A stretch of 64,000 bases of DNA from an uncultured Prevotella sp. (GTDB lineage Bacteria; Bacteroidota; Bacteroidia; Bacteroidales; Bacteroidaceae). The stretch lies in NCBI GenBank assembly GCA_900555035.1, contig USJX01000002.1:19334-83333 (forward strand). The letters are read 5' to 3'. The notes beneath the pieces are model-generated. The model saw nothing but the letters and a program-made list of their open reading frames with translations. It was not told where the DNA came from and ran no database searches. The translations under genes and the position numbers were made by a program. Shown piece after piece: positions 55,131 through 62,960 of the stretch (position 1 is the first letter of the stretch; every line of letters begins with the position of its first letter).

Positions 55131-57458
55131 TTAGAATAATTCAAGCACATCTTGTGCAGTTTTATCCTCCCTCAAATTAATATTATCGAGATCCAAGGTA
55201 AATGTTGCACTAATAAGCTCAGGGTATTTGATAGACAATCCCTTGAGTATCTTTTTCATTTCCTCTTCTTCTATTCCAAATATTTTTGCTGGACTAACAC
55301 CATTACTCTCTACATTATTATCATAAAGACGGGACATAGAGAATTGATAGTACCCATCACAAGCCTCTGCATATTTGTACAAGCTATAAAGTATTACTTT
55401 TGGTTCAGGAGAAAGCCATGGAGTACGCATAATTGATACGGACTTCTTTCCTTCCTTTGCCATTTGTCCGAATCCAACATTAGAAAATGGCAATTCTGCA
55501 ATTCGAGAAAAAGAACTCCAAATATCAGAAACCCAAGACTCTTTTGCACCATCTTCTACCAATGTAGAAATAACATAATCCTTGGAAGCCACCTCGTTGA
55601 AATTCAATCTATTTACATACCAGTTCAACTGCGGAGAGTAAACAAGATTTGCCAGCATCAAAGCCCAACCATCCATACTATCCAAACCTATACGGTCAAT
55701 AGCCATTGCAGTTTTTCCTATCACATTGTTGCTCATCAACTCTGCGTCCTTCAAAAAACGCTTAAAGAAATCAAACATATTTGTTCCCAAAGTATGGTTC
55801 TCTGCAAACGTCTCCTTATACTTAAAGAATTGTACAAACCAATCCATCTTTGGCGCATGATGAGAATAGCAATTTAAACTTTTATTTTTCTTATTCATAC
55901 TTGAAACTCCTTTTGGTCTTTCTAAAGATTTAAAAACTAAACAACCACGTTCTACTTTATGGCACATCGAACAATGCTTGCATGTATCATCAATACGCAA
56001 AACTCCATTCTCCATGTGAATTGCTCCATTATGACAATCAGCTTCACAAACTCCACATCTTATACATAGAGCTGTTTTATGGAAAACATTCTTAAACAAT
56101 TTAATAAAGTTTGGCGCAGATTTTACTATTGCAGAATCCAGGGATATTTTTAGTATTCCATCAGATTCTTCTACTTCAAATTCAAATATGCCATTTTTTG
56201 TTTCAATACAATATGGAGATACTTCACTCTGCAGTATTCCAATTGTCTTTATCCATTGCTTCCAATCTGTACGAGGATTGGTGATTTTTATAATCAATTT
56301 ACGTGATTCTTCCATCTCCTCATAATTGGAAAGAATGTTCAAGTCTCGGCCATTCTTACGAGCTTTCCATCCTCCATTCGTAACAAACTGGTCTAAGTTT
56401 TCCTCAGAAGCAAAATGTCCTTCATATCCACTACGAATAGCTGAAATTAACTGATCAAACTCCTTCGGATAACATTTACGGGCAAAATAATCACTTCTTT
56501 CAGCAGCTCTAGGACACACTAAACAGCCAGCTCGTCTATTACCCTTAGTATATGCTTTATTCAGATAGAGATTCTCGGAATATATATAAGCATAGAGTTC
56601 AGCCGAATTCCAATCCAAGATTGGGTTACAGCTCCATTGCCCCTTATGCTTTTCTCCTAAACTGATATAGTCATAACCACTTCTTGCAACACTTTCACTC
56701 GCTCTGACTCCAATAAAAGCCATGCCAGTAAAATCATGTATTCCTGTAGCTTCTCTCAAAGCCAAAATTTGAGGAGCAGTTTTATGAACGCTACAACACC
56801 AACGATTTACAGTAGCAGGAGGACCAAACTTTGCCCATGTTTCACTTGGCTTATATTTTGACTTTGCTCTTATGAAAGCAATATTATCCCTTTGGCATTG
56901 CTTTTCTATATAATCTACAGTCTCATAAGTATCAGGAAATTCCATACCGGTATCTCCAAACAACACTTTAAAACTATTATGAGGCAATGCCTTTTGAACA
57001 AGATCTAACGTTACAACACTGTCTTTACCTCCACTAAATGCCACGTAAAAAACATCTACACCTTTCTTACGATATTTTACAAAAGAATTATAGATTTGCT
57101 TTATCGTTTGCTGAACCAAAGCCTGAAGTATTGCTTGGTTCTTTTCAACCATCTTTTTGATGTTTACTTTCATTAAAACCTCTCCCGATGGTTCTGGTTC
57201 CTCGATAATCTTTATTTCTGGTTTCTTATCCAAAGAACCTCCCTTCATTGCAGCAACAACTCTTCCTTTATATATATAGTTGTTGGCTTCTGCCCACATC
57301 AATGGGGTAGAATCATCTTTGTCATACTTCCAGTACTTATCAAATCCCAGTATATCAAGTTCCTTGCTATATACAGGACGTGGTTCCTTACTGAATTGTA
57401 ATGGTGTACTATTCAGCAAGAATCCTCCTGTCTCTATATCCCAAGTATATGAATACAT
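55131..57458 (-). CDS. brxP: BrxP: PAPS-reductase-like, ferredoxin and DUF4007 fusion
   Basis: The 775-residue protein has an N-terminal region (1-100), a PAPS-reductase/PP-loop domain with FSGGKDSV (142-148) and cysteines CC (221-222), CLVC (312, 315) and Cys329 that could bind a cluster as in DndC. Next is an 8-cysteine ferredoxin module, CIRCGVCEADC (465, 468, 471, 475) and CKHCSMCHKVERGC (493, 496, 499, 506), and a DUF4007 domain (about 520-775). DndC-like enzymes transfer sulfur to the DNA backbone, so this is the prime candidate for phosphorothioate-type modification. It starts 6 bp after the 623-aa gene. Confidence 0.93.
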   Translation of the reverse strand: MYSYTWDIETGGFLLNSTPLQFSKEPRPVYSKELDILGFDKYWKYDKDDSTPLMWAEANNYIYKGRVVAAMKGGSLDKKPEIKIIEEPEPSGEVLMKVNIKKMVEKNQAILQALVQQTIKQIYNSFVKYRKKGVDVFYVAFSGGKDSVVTLDLVQKALPHNSFKVLFGDTGMEFPDTYETVDYIEKQCQRDNIAFIRAKSKYKPSETWAKFGPPATVNRWCCSVHKTAPQILALREATGIHDFTGMAFIGVRASESVARSGYDYISLGEKHKGQWSCNPILDWNSAELYAYIYSENLYLNKAYTKGNRRAGCLVCPRAAERSDYFARKCYPKEFDQLISAIRSGYEGHFASEENLDQFVTNGGWKARKNGRDLNILSNYEEMEESRKLIIKITNPRTDWKQWIKTIGILQSEVSPYCIETKNGIFEFEVEESDGILKISLDSAIVKSAPNFIKLFKNVFHKTALCIRCGVCEADCHNGAIHMENGVLRIDDTCKHCSMCHKVERGCLVFKSLERPKGVSSMNKKNKSLNCYSHHAPKMDWFVQFFKYKETFAENHTLGTNMFDFFKRFLKDAELMSNNVIGKTAMAIDRIGLDSMDGWALMLANLVYSPQLNWYVNRLNFNEVASKDYVISTLVEDGAKESWVSDIWSSFSRIAELPFSNVGFGQMAKEGKKSVSIMRTPWLSPEPKVILYSLYKYAEACDGYYQFSMSRLYDNNVESNGVSPAKIFGIEEEEMKKILKGLSIKYPELISATFTLDLDNINLREDKTAQDVLELF

Positions 57459-57464
57459 TGTTCG

Positions 57465-59336
57465 TTATATAATTTTATTGTTATTATTATTATCTATCTC
57501 TCTAAGCTGACTTGCATCTGCCAGGATTTCTTCAATATCAGAATTTCTTCTTTGTACGATATATCCTTCAGTTGCAAGATACTCTAAAGCTTCTTTCTTA
57601 GCCAACTTCACATTGTTTCTTGCCAAAGCAATTTCCATCAAAAAATTGAATGACAAATCTGGAAGTTTATATGAAATAACTCCACATACATTATTTTTGT
57701 TCAGATAGTCACTAAAATATAATCTGAACCTATTACTCGCTGTCAACAAGTAGCTTTCTAATAAACGTGAAGTCCAAGGATAATTACACTCTGGAAATGT
57801 GGCAAAATTATGAATACTCTTAAGTGGTATCGAATACACTCTATGATCGATATGCTCCTTAAGATATTTATCTATACTTTCCACATCAAAATGTACCTTT
57901 TCTCTAGCAACAAACTCTTTATCATTGATGCGAATACAATATTCCAACAATGGCTCTAAGTGATAGTTTATAACGGTACCCAAAGACTGTGCAAGCTTAT
58001 CAACTTCTTCCAAAGTAAACTCCTCATGACTTTTGGCAAAAGCAAGTAAAGCTTCTCGTGCTGATAACTTAACTCCCTTCTTGCTTATAACGGCATTATT
58101 GAAATCAAACTTATCAGCTAACAGCACTGCCAAAGCTTTTCTGATTCCAAGTTCAGGAATATCAGAATTATTGCTTATAACCTGAGGAAGTTTTTGGTGA
58201 ATGCACTCTAAGAGTTCGTCTGCTCCAATAAATTGGAACTTTTCTATCGTTGTTTCTATAATGAAGATTATATCCTTCAACTCTTCTTCATTAACCTCAA
58301 ACTTATCTATATGGAATCGCATTCCACGAGTTGCGGCAATCAATACGTTTGTATTGCGATTGAAAGCTGTTCTAACAGAATCTTCAGGAAGATAATCCAA
58401 GGCCTTAACAACCTCATCTTCGCTTTTTACCTGCCATTGCTCACGCATATACGATATGACCTCATGATCTATATCAATATCAACATAGCGATCACGAGTC
58501 ATATACTCTTTATCAAAGTAAAATTCCTTTTCATATTTGTATTGTAACCAAGTACACAACATTGAGACATTGGCAATAGGTGTATCAAGCAACTCCTCTT
58601 TGAAATGACTAAATAGACTTTCATAAAAGACAAATTCCTTGCCTGAATCTAATGTCACATCAATAAAAGAATCAATCTCATCTTGTAAATCAGAAGGGAT
58701 CAACTCTGAAGCTACATATATCTTTCTATCAGACTCTATTCCACAAGAAGTCAACATATTGAAGAAATCATCATCTGCAATCTCCAAAGGAGATCCAATA
58801 ATCTCCTCATAACTCTTATAAAAACGCTTTTTGTCAATGGCAGAGTTTAAACGTATGCCTTTTTGGAACTTTTCCGAAAGCACTTTCTTTACTCTATTCA
58901 GCAACAAATTTTCTTGTGGAACAGATTCTTCCACAAGCACTGGTTGTTCTAAAGATACTTCCGGTTGCTTTCCTTCTGTGTCCAATGGTTCGGGATACAT
59001 TTGAATCGCCTCTTGAAGCAATTCTATATATACATCATGGTTTTCAGTTGCAAGTTGAGCAACATCTTCAAAAAGACGAGAACGAGAGGCCAATCCTTTC
59101 TCACCATGAGTCAAGATATTTTCCATTATCGACAATTGAAGCTGAATACCATTTTCGTTTCTATACTTTTCATTTACTTCGATTCCATTCTTTATCTTTC
59201 TATATCGAAGGCGTTTAGATAGCTTGGCAACTGCAACTTTGCGAGCCAATTCACCTTTGGCCACTTTTTCATAAGTGTCCACAAGCAAAGCTGCTTCAAA
59301 CTTATTCCATACTACTCTAGCAAAAGGTGAAGGCAT
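57465..59336 (-). CDS. Unrecognised 623-aa first gene of the BREX-like operon
   Basis: I do not recognise a characterised homologue. Residues 1-100 (VVWNKFEAALLVDTYEKV, VAKLSKRLRYRKIKNG, KYRNENGIQLQLSIMENIL) resemble an N-terminal module that I have seen in front of several defence-type proteins, probably a helical DNA- or protein-binding domain; this is a recollection. A Pro/Glu/Val-rich linker (about 125-145) separates it from a helical, acidic remainder without catalytic motifs. The C-terminus ends in a short Asn run from an ATT microsatellite. It heads the operon, is 6 bp from brxP and lies behind the long structured leader, so a regulatory or targeting role is plausible. Confidence 0.85.
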   Translation of the reverse strand: MPSPFARVVWNKFEAALLVDTYEKVAKGELARKVAVAKLSKRLRYRKIKNGIEVNEKYRNENGIQLQLSIMENILTHGEKGLASRSRLFEDVAQLATENHDVYIELLQEAIQMYPEPLDTEGKQPEVSLEQPVLVEESVPQENLLLNRVKKVLSEKFQKGIRLNSAIDKKRFYKSYEEIIGSPLEIADDDFFNMLTSCGIESDRKIYVASELIPSDLQDEIDSFIDVTLDSGKEFVFYESLFSHFKEELLDTPIANVSMLCTWLQYKYEKEFYFDKEYMTRDRYVDIDIDHEVISYMREQWQVKSEDEVVKALDYLPEDSVRTAFNRNTNVLIAATRGMRFHIDKFEVNEEELKDIIFIIETTIEKFQFIGADELLECIHQKLPQVISNNSDIPELGIRKALAVLLADKFDFNNAVISKKGVKLSAREALLAFAKSHEEFTLEEVDKLAQSLGTVINYHLEPLLEYCIRINDKEFVAREKVHFDVESIDKYLKEHIDHRVYSIPLKSIHNFATFPECNYPWTSRLLESYLLTASNRFRLYFSDYLNKNNVCGVISYKLPDLSFNFLMEIALARNNVKLAKKEALEYLATEGYIVQRRNSDIEEILADASQLREIDNNNNNKII

Positions 59337-59760
59337 TTTGTTTCTATTCTTTAAACTCCGACAGAATCCCCAAGAATCGGCAACATCAATAAATTAGTTT
59401 TTCCTTCTACGAAAAGGAGCGCGGGGATTCGCCTCGTCCATCCCCAATCGTAGGCCTTCGCACTGCCCTTGCTGTTGAGACGGACAATGCAGAAAGCCCA
59501 CGCTATGGTATATGAAATTCCGCATACGAATATGTATGACGAACATGATACCATAACATAGAGCTACAGTATATATACGTCGATTCGCAGCAGGATATAA
59601 AATACACCTACCGTGAGCATTCACTCATTGCCACACCTGCTAACAGCTAGTAAAGTTGCGAAGTTTACGATTGCGCAGATGAGCGTAAGCAAACGCTCTA
59701 TTCCATAAAAGTACACCCACCCGCTCGGCCCTTTGGGCTTTCTGCAAGAAAATGCAACTG
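59337..59760 (-). promoter_or_regulatory. Structured ~420-nt leader of the BREX-like operon
   Basis: This stretch is less A/T-rich than the operon and lies between the promoter at 59768-59761 and the first start codon. It can form nested hairpins: TATGGTAT (59504-59511) with ATACCATA (59548-59555) enclosing CATAC/GTATG (59523-59538); GAGCGT/ACGCTC (59681-59698); GGGGAT/ATCCCC (59423-59445); GTAAA/TTTAC (59650-54/64-68). Short open frames exist (for example 59394-59624) but I cannot support one as a gene. Confidence 0.6.
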
Positions 59761-59826
59761 CAAAGGTAATGATTATTTTTGAAACTAAAGCATCTTTATT
59801 CAACAAAATACAGATAAATTTGTCTT
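59752..59826 (-). repeat. Promoter repeat copy 1 (drives the BREX-like operon)
   Basis: ACTGCAAAGGTAATGATTA followed by TTTTTGAAACTAAAGCATC is a copy of the sequence at 60168-60242. On the minus strand it carries the -7 box TACCTTTG (59768-59761). Confidence 0.8.
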
Positions 59827-59842
59827 TAGATGCTCAACAACA

Positions 59843-59877
59843 TAAAAAAGCCTCATTTCCGAAGCGAAAATGAAGCA
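59843..59877 (-). terminator. Terminator of the 50-aa gene
   Basis: On the minus strand GCTTCATTT pairs with AAATGAGGC (one G-U) and a T6 run follows. It separates the 50-aa gene from the BREX promoter. Confidence 0.8.
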
Positions 59878-59915
59878 TGATACACTACCTGAAGCATATA
59901 TAAAATCAAAAACAG

Positions 59916-60068
59916 CTACAACAAGACATTAAATCTCACAGGCTCCTCGCCTGTACGTAATTTGTAGTCTTCATAAAGCATCTTCTGCATCTTGTCAACC
60001 ATGGCTTTCTTTGTAGCCTTGGCAGATTTCCAACGTCTAAGCGCCTCTTCTCTTGTTAATTTATTCAT
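59916..60068 (-). CDS. 50-aa basic small protein
   Basis: The frame starts at the ATG at 60068 with a strong GGAGG ribosome-binding site 8 bp upstream, unusual among these genes. The product (MNKLTREEALRRWKSAKATK, continuing to end RFNVLL) is basic and helical, with MVDKMQKMLYEDYKLRTGEE in the second half. A terminator follows. It is too short for most gene callers but the promoter (60184-60177), ribosome-binding site and terminator support it. Similar short proteins of unknown role are seen next to mobile and defence genes in Bacteroidota. Confidence 0.8.
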   Translation of the reverse strand: MNKLTREEALRRWKSAKATKKAMVDKMQKMLYEDYKLRTGEEPVRFNVLL

Positions 60069-60167
60069 ATCCAATCCTCCATTATTAAATTATGAGCATC
60101 CCAAATGTCCGCTCTTTCTAAATTTCATTCTACCAGATTAAGCATTCAAGAACTACTATCCGGAAGA

Positions 60168-60242
60168 ATACGACTGCAAAGATACGGATTATTTTTGAAA
60201 CTAAAGCATCTTTATCCTAATAAAATGCAGATAAATTTTATT
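60168..60242 (-). repeat. Promoter repeat copy 2 (drives the 50-aa gene)
   Basis: Same repeat as 59752-59826, with -7 box TATCTTTG on the minus strand at 60184-60177, about 110 bp before the 50-aa ATG. Confidence 0.8.
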
Positions 60243-60248
60243 TTAGCA

Positions 60249-60290
60249 ACACGACTGCAAAGATACGGATTATTTTTGAAACTAAAGCAA
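60249..60290 (-). repeat. Promoter repeat copy 3 (truncated)
   Basis: CGACTGCAAAGATACGGATT followed by ATTTTTGAAACTAAAGCA matches copy 2 base for base over 38 bp; the -7 box is at 60265-60258, 81 bp from copy 2. The stretch 60291-60450 is A/T-rich with nothing else recognised. Confidence 0.8.
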
Positions 60291-60451
60291 CCCTATAATA
60301 AGTTTTTTCTGCGAAAAAAGTATCAAAGTCTCATTTTTGCCCTCAAAATACCAGTTATCTTTCTGATGATTAACAACTTAACATCAATGACACTTCTTGA
60401 AAAATGCGGCAAGAAGTATCATCAATGTATCATGGAAGTATCATCATATTA

Positions 60452-60579
60452 TGGTCGTACAACTAAAAGGTGTATAGTTGTACAACTATAAAGCTACGAT
60501 TGTACAACTATAGGGTGTATAGTCGTACGACTAAACAGGTTATAACCGTACAACTAAAGGGGTTATAGTTGTACGATAA
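60452..60579. repeat. Six-unit palindromic array, 23-bp period
   Basis: The 14-bp core TAGTYGTACRACTA occurs at 60452, 60475, 60497, 60520, 60543 and 60566. Copies 2 and 4 are perfect palindromes. Spacers are 8-9 bp with similar sequence (AAAGGTGTA, TAAAGCTA, TAGGGTGTA, AACAGGTTA, AAGGGGTTA). Confidence 0.9.
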
Positions 60580-60585
60580 CAAGGT

Positions 60586-60671
60586 GTTGCCACTAGGCTC
60601 GACAGAGGTGCTGACTGCAGTCAGCAGACCTGCTGACTAGGCTCAGCAGAGCTGCCTAGCCTAGTGGCAAC
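60586..60671. repeat. Three-way-junction inverted repeat (cruciform)
   Basis: A perfect 14-bp outer stem (60586-60599 with 60658-60671, GTTGCCACTAGGCT) encloses a 16-bp perfect palindrome GCTGACTGCAGTCAGC (60610-60625) and a hairpin CTGCTGA/TCAGCAG (60630-60649). Confidence 0.85.
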
Positions 60672-60675
60672 AATG

Positions 60676-60807
60676 GAGAAGGTACTTTCTAGCACCTGGA
60701 ATGATACTTTCTTCGACCTAGAATGATACTTTCTTTGACCCAGAAAGATACTCTTTCCAACATGGTAAGAAGCTCTTTCCAACTCGTAAAGATGCTTATC
60801 TCCGCCT
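60676..60807. repeat. Six-unit degenerate 22-bp tandem repeat
   Basis: Units start at 60676, 60698, 60720, 60742, 60764 and 60786 and share GATACTTTCTT-like cores. The array ends 8 bp before the stop of the HU-like gene. Confidence 0.75.
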
Positions 60808-60814
60808 CCTATCT

Positions 60815-61477
60815 TTATTCCTTCTTCCTCAATCGATAGAGCGTAACGGGGCCTTCCTTGGTGGCATACATCCGGGCTGCAGGCTCCTCGCAAAGATCAT
60901 TCAATACCTTGCTGGCATGATAGCGGGTGACGCCAAATTCCTTCATCATATCCTTCACCGTGATATAACCCTGCTGCTGACATATCTCCACTATGTCGGC
61001 AAACTCCTTTTCTGCCTCCTTCGGAGCAGACTTCACTCCCCAGTACTGGCGACTGCAACCATTAGACTTACGACGCAACTTCTCAAGAAACTCCTTCGTG
61101 GGCTGAATCTCCAAACCACAGATATCCACCTCGTTGGCTGGAATCAGGTCGCCCTCATGATAGGTCTTCTTCCATTCATTTCCCTCCTTATCCTTATGCT
61201 TCACCACGCCCAGTTTAGGCTTGACGATAAACATATCACCTACCCTCACCTCGTTGCCGTCAGCCAAGGCATAAAGCGTTTCATCCTCCAGCGTTTCCAA
61301 TGCAGAGATAAAGGAGGAAACATTCATTGCACAATGATCGCGAACACGCTTCTCCATCTTCTCCTGGTCAACGATATCCCGTTTTACGAACATCGGATGT
61401 ATCTGATACTTACCGCTTTCGTCCTTCAAGGGCGTGCGATGCTCCAAATAATTGATTGAACCTGTTGCTCTTGCCAT
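60815..61477 (-). CDS. HU/IHF-like DNA-binding protein with C-terminal winged helix
   Basis: The 220-residue protein has an HU-like domain (about 1-130; RATGSINYLEHRTP, VGDMFIVKPKLG, YHEGDLIPANEV) and a winged-helix domain (about 150-215; GYITVKDMMKEFGVTRYHASKVLNDL). It is paralogous to the gene at 1-337. It lies 37 bp after the DUF4143 ATPase gene. It sits next to the palindromic array and could bind it, which is only an inference. The family is often found near accessory elements of Bacteroidota. Confidence 0.85.
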   Translation of the reverse strand: MARATGSINYLEHRTPLKDESGKYQIHPMFVKRDIVDQEKMEKRVRDHCAMNVSSFISALETLEDETLYALADGNEVRVGDMFIVKPKLGVVKHKDKEGNEWKKTYHEGDLIPANEVDICGLEIQPTKEFLEKLRRKSNGCSRQYWGVKSAPKEAEKEFADIVEICQQQGYITVKDMMKEFGVTRYHASKVLNDLCEEPAARMYATKEGPVTLYRLRKKE

Positions 61478-61514
61478 ATTCTTAGTTTTTTTGATATTTC
61501 TTTATATCCCCCAT

Positions 61515-62879
61515 CTACTTCTCCGCAAACAAATTGGAGATAGCATAAAGAGGAATGATGTCTATCTTCTTGCTATCGGGACTCTCGAATGTACCAAAGT
61601 TTTCGAGAGAACAGCGGATGCCCATTTCTATATGCTTCTGTGGATTGCGCATCAGCGAATACATGCTGCTCATAGAACCCTTCACACCCGATTTTACTTC
61701 TATCGGAACAATGCTGCCACTGCGAGCTATCACATAATCCACCTCGGCACAAGTTCCTTTGTTCATGTTTTGCCAATAGTACAACTGATGCCGCTTCTGC
61801 GGAGAAGAATATTTGATAAGTTCCAAGCCCGCCATCATCTCTGCCACATGCCCCTTGTCAACAAGATCGATGGAATCTGCCACCATCATCTCCTTGACGC
61901 TGTCATCGATGTCGTCATCTATTCCCAGAATGCCAAGCAGTACGCCAGTATCATGGATAAGATATTTTACAACCCGCTCATTGATTTCAGCCCCAAGCGG
62001 CACCCCATTGGCATCCGTATGATAGGTCGGAATGATTAGCCCGGCATCCTTCAGCATCTCCAAAGCCACCTTTACTTCTGCCGAACGATATTGCCCTTCT
62101 ACCCTACTGTAAACAAACTTGGCTCCTGCCTGATGCGCTACGCTTATGAGAGTTTGGCGCAAAAGCAGAGGATTTGCCTTGGCTCCGTACTTGGCAAAAT
62201 CGTCCTGATAACCCTGGATGATTTCATTTACAATATCACTGCTATAGCGATAAGACCCTGTCTCCGTGTAGGTTGCCACGGCTTCTGGCATTCCGCCAAC
62301 CAGCATATAACTTCGAAAAGCCTCCACCAATCTGTTATAGAATGCCTCGGGCAGCGGATTCGTAGGACTGCTATTTCGCTTGGTTCTAAGAAGCCCCTCT
62401 TGCCCCGTAGCCGTCAGGAATTCATCAAAAGACATCGGATAGACAAACAGTGAACTTACTCTGCCCACTCCAAATGATGACAAATCCTTCAGCGCAAACT
62501 CCAGGAGCGAACCTGCAGCAATGACATGAAGTTCAGGATAATCTTCCTTAAAGAACCAAAGGCTGTGAATGACGTCTTCGCTCTTTTGTATCTCGTCGAG
62601 GAAAAGAAGGGTTTCGCCCGGAACAACCGGCACATTAAAAAAGTCGGAGAGCTTAGCAGCAATGCTCTTCACATCACGACTGCCCTTAAAGAATTCCATT
62701 ACCTCAGGATTTCTTTCCACATTAACTTCCAAAAAATATTTGAAGCTCTTGCCCAAATGCCGAATGGTGCTCGACTTGCCTACCTGTCGGGCGCCCCTCA
62801 CCAAAAGAGGTTTTCTACGAGGATTATCCTTCCATTCCAGCAAAGCCTGGTCGATGCTTCTTGACAAGTATTTATCCAT
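61515..62879 (-). CDS. AAA_14/DUF4143 ATPase
   Basis: The 454-residue protein has the Walker A motif GARQVGKSS (about 29-37), LLFLDEIQKSEDV as Walker B, AAGSLLEFAL, and a C-terminal DUF4143 domain with VDYVIARSGSIVPIEVKSG, a PD-(D/E)xK nuclease-like signature (D, E-x-K). Members are common in gut Bacteroidota, often in multiple copies, and their role is unknown (possible DNA or toxin-antitoxin functions). It is followed by the HU-like gene, with which it may be co-transcribed. Confidence 0.9.
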   Translation of the reverse strand: MDKYLSRSIDQALLEWKDNPRRKPLLVRGARQVGKSSTIRHLGKSFKYFLEVNVERNPEVMEFFKGSRDVKSIAAKLSDFFNVPVVPGETLLFLDEIQKSEDVIHSLWFFKEDYPELHVIAAGSLLEFALKDLSSFGVGRVSSLFVYPMSFDEFLTATGQEGLLRTKRNSSPTNPLPEAFYNRLVEAFRSYMLVGGMPEAVATYTETGSYRYSSDIVNEIIQGYQDDFAKYGAKANPLLLRQTLISVAHQAGAKFVYSRVEGQYRSAEVKVALEMLKDAGLIIPTYHTDANGVPLGAEINERVVKYLIHDTGVLLGILGIDDDIDDSVKEMMVADSIDLVDKGHVAEMMAGLELIKYSSPQKRHQLYYWQNMNKGTCAEVDYVIARSGSIVPIEVKSGVKGSMSSMYSLMRNPQKHIEMGIRCSLENFGTFESPDSKKIDIIPLYAISNLFAEK

Positions 62880-62960
62880 ATCTTTGCGTCTTTATGATTA
62901 TACTGCTGCAAAAATACTGATTATTAACGAGATATGCAATTATTTTATGTTAACTTTGCT

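Noticed and set aside
45879..59336. Classical Dnd phosphorothioation system
   Set aside because: A cysteine desulfurase and a DndC-like domain are present, but there is no DndB, DndD or DndE, and PglZ, BrxC and BrxL define BREX instead.
59394..59806. Small protein genes in the leader region (76-, 67- and 61-residue frames)
   Set aside because: The frames overlap each other, have no ribosome-binding site or signal of coding use, and the region is better explained as a structured leader; not excluded completely.
60452..60579. CRISPR array
   Set aside because: The repeat core is only 14 bp, spacers are 8-9 bp and similar to each other, and no cas gene is nearby; it is a palindromic tandem repeat.
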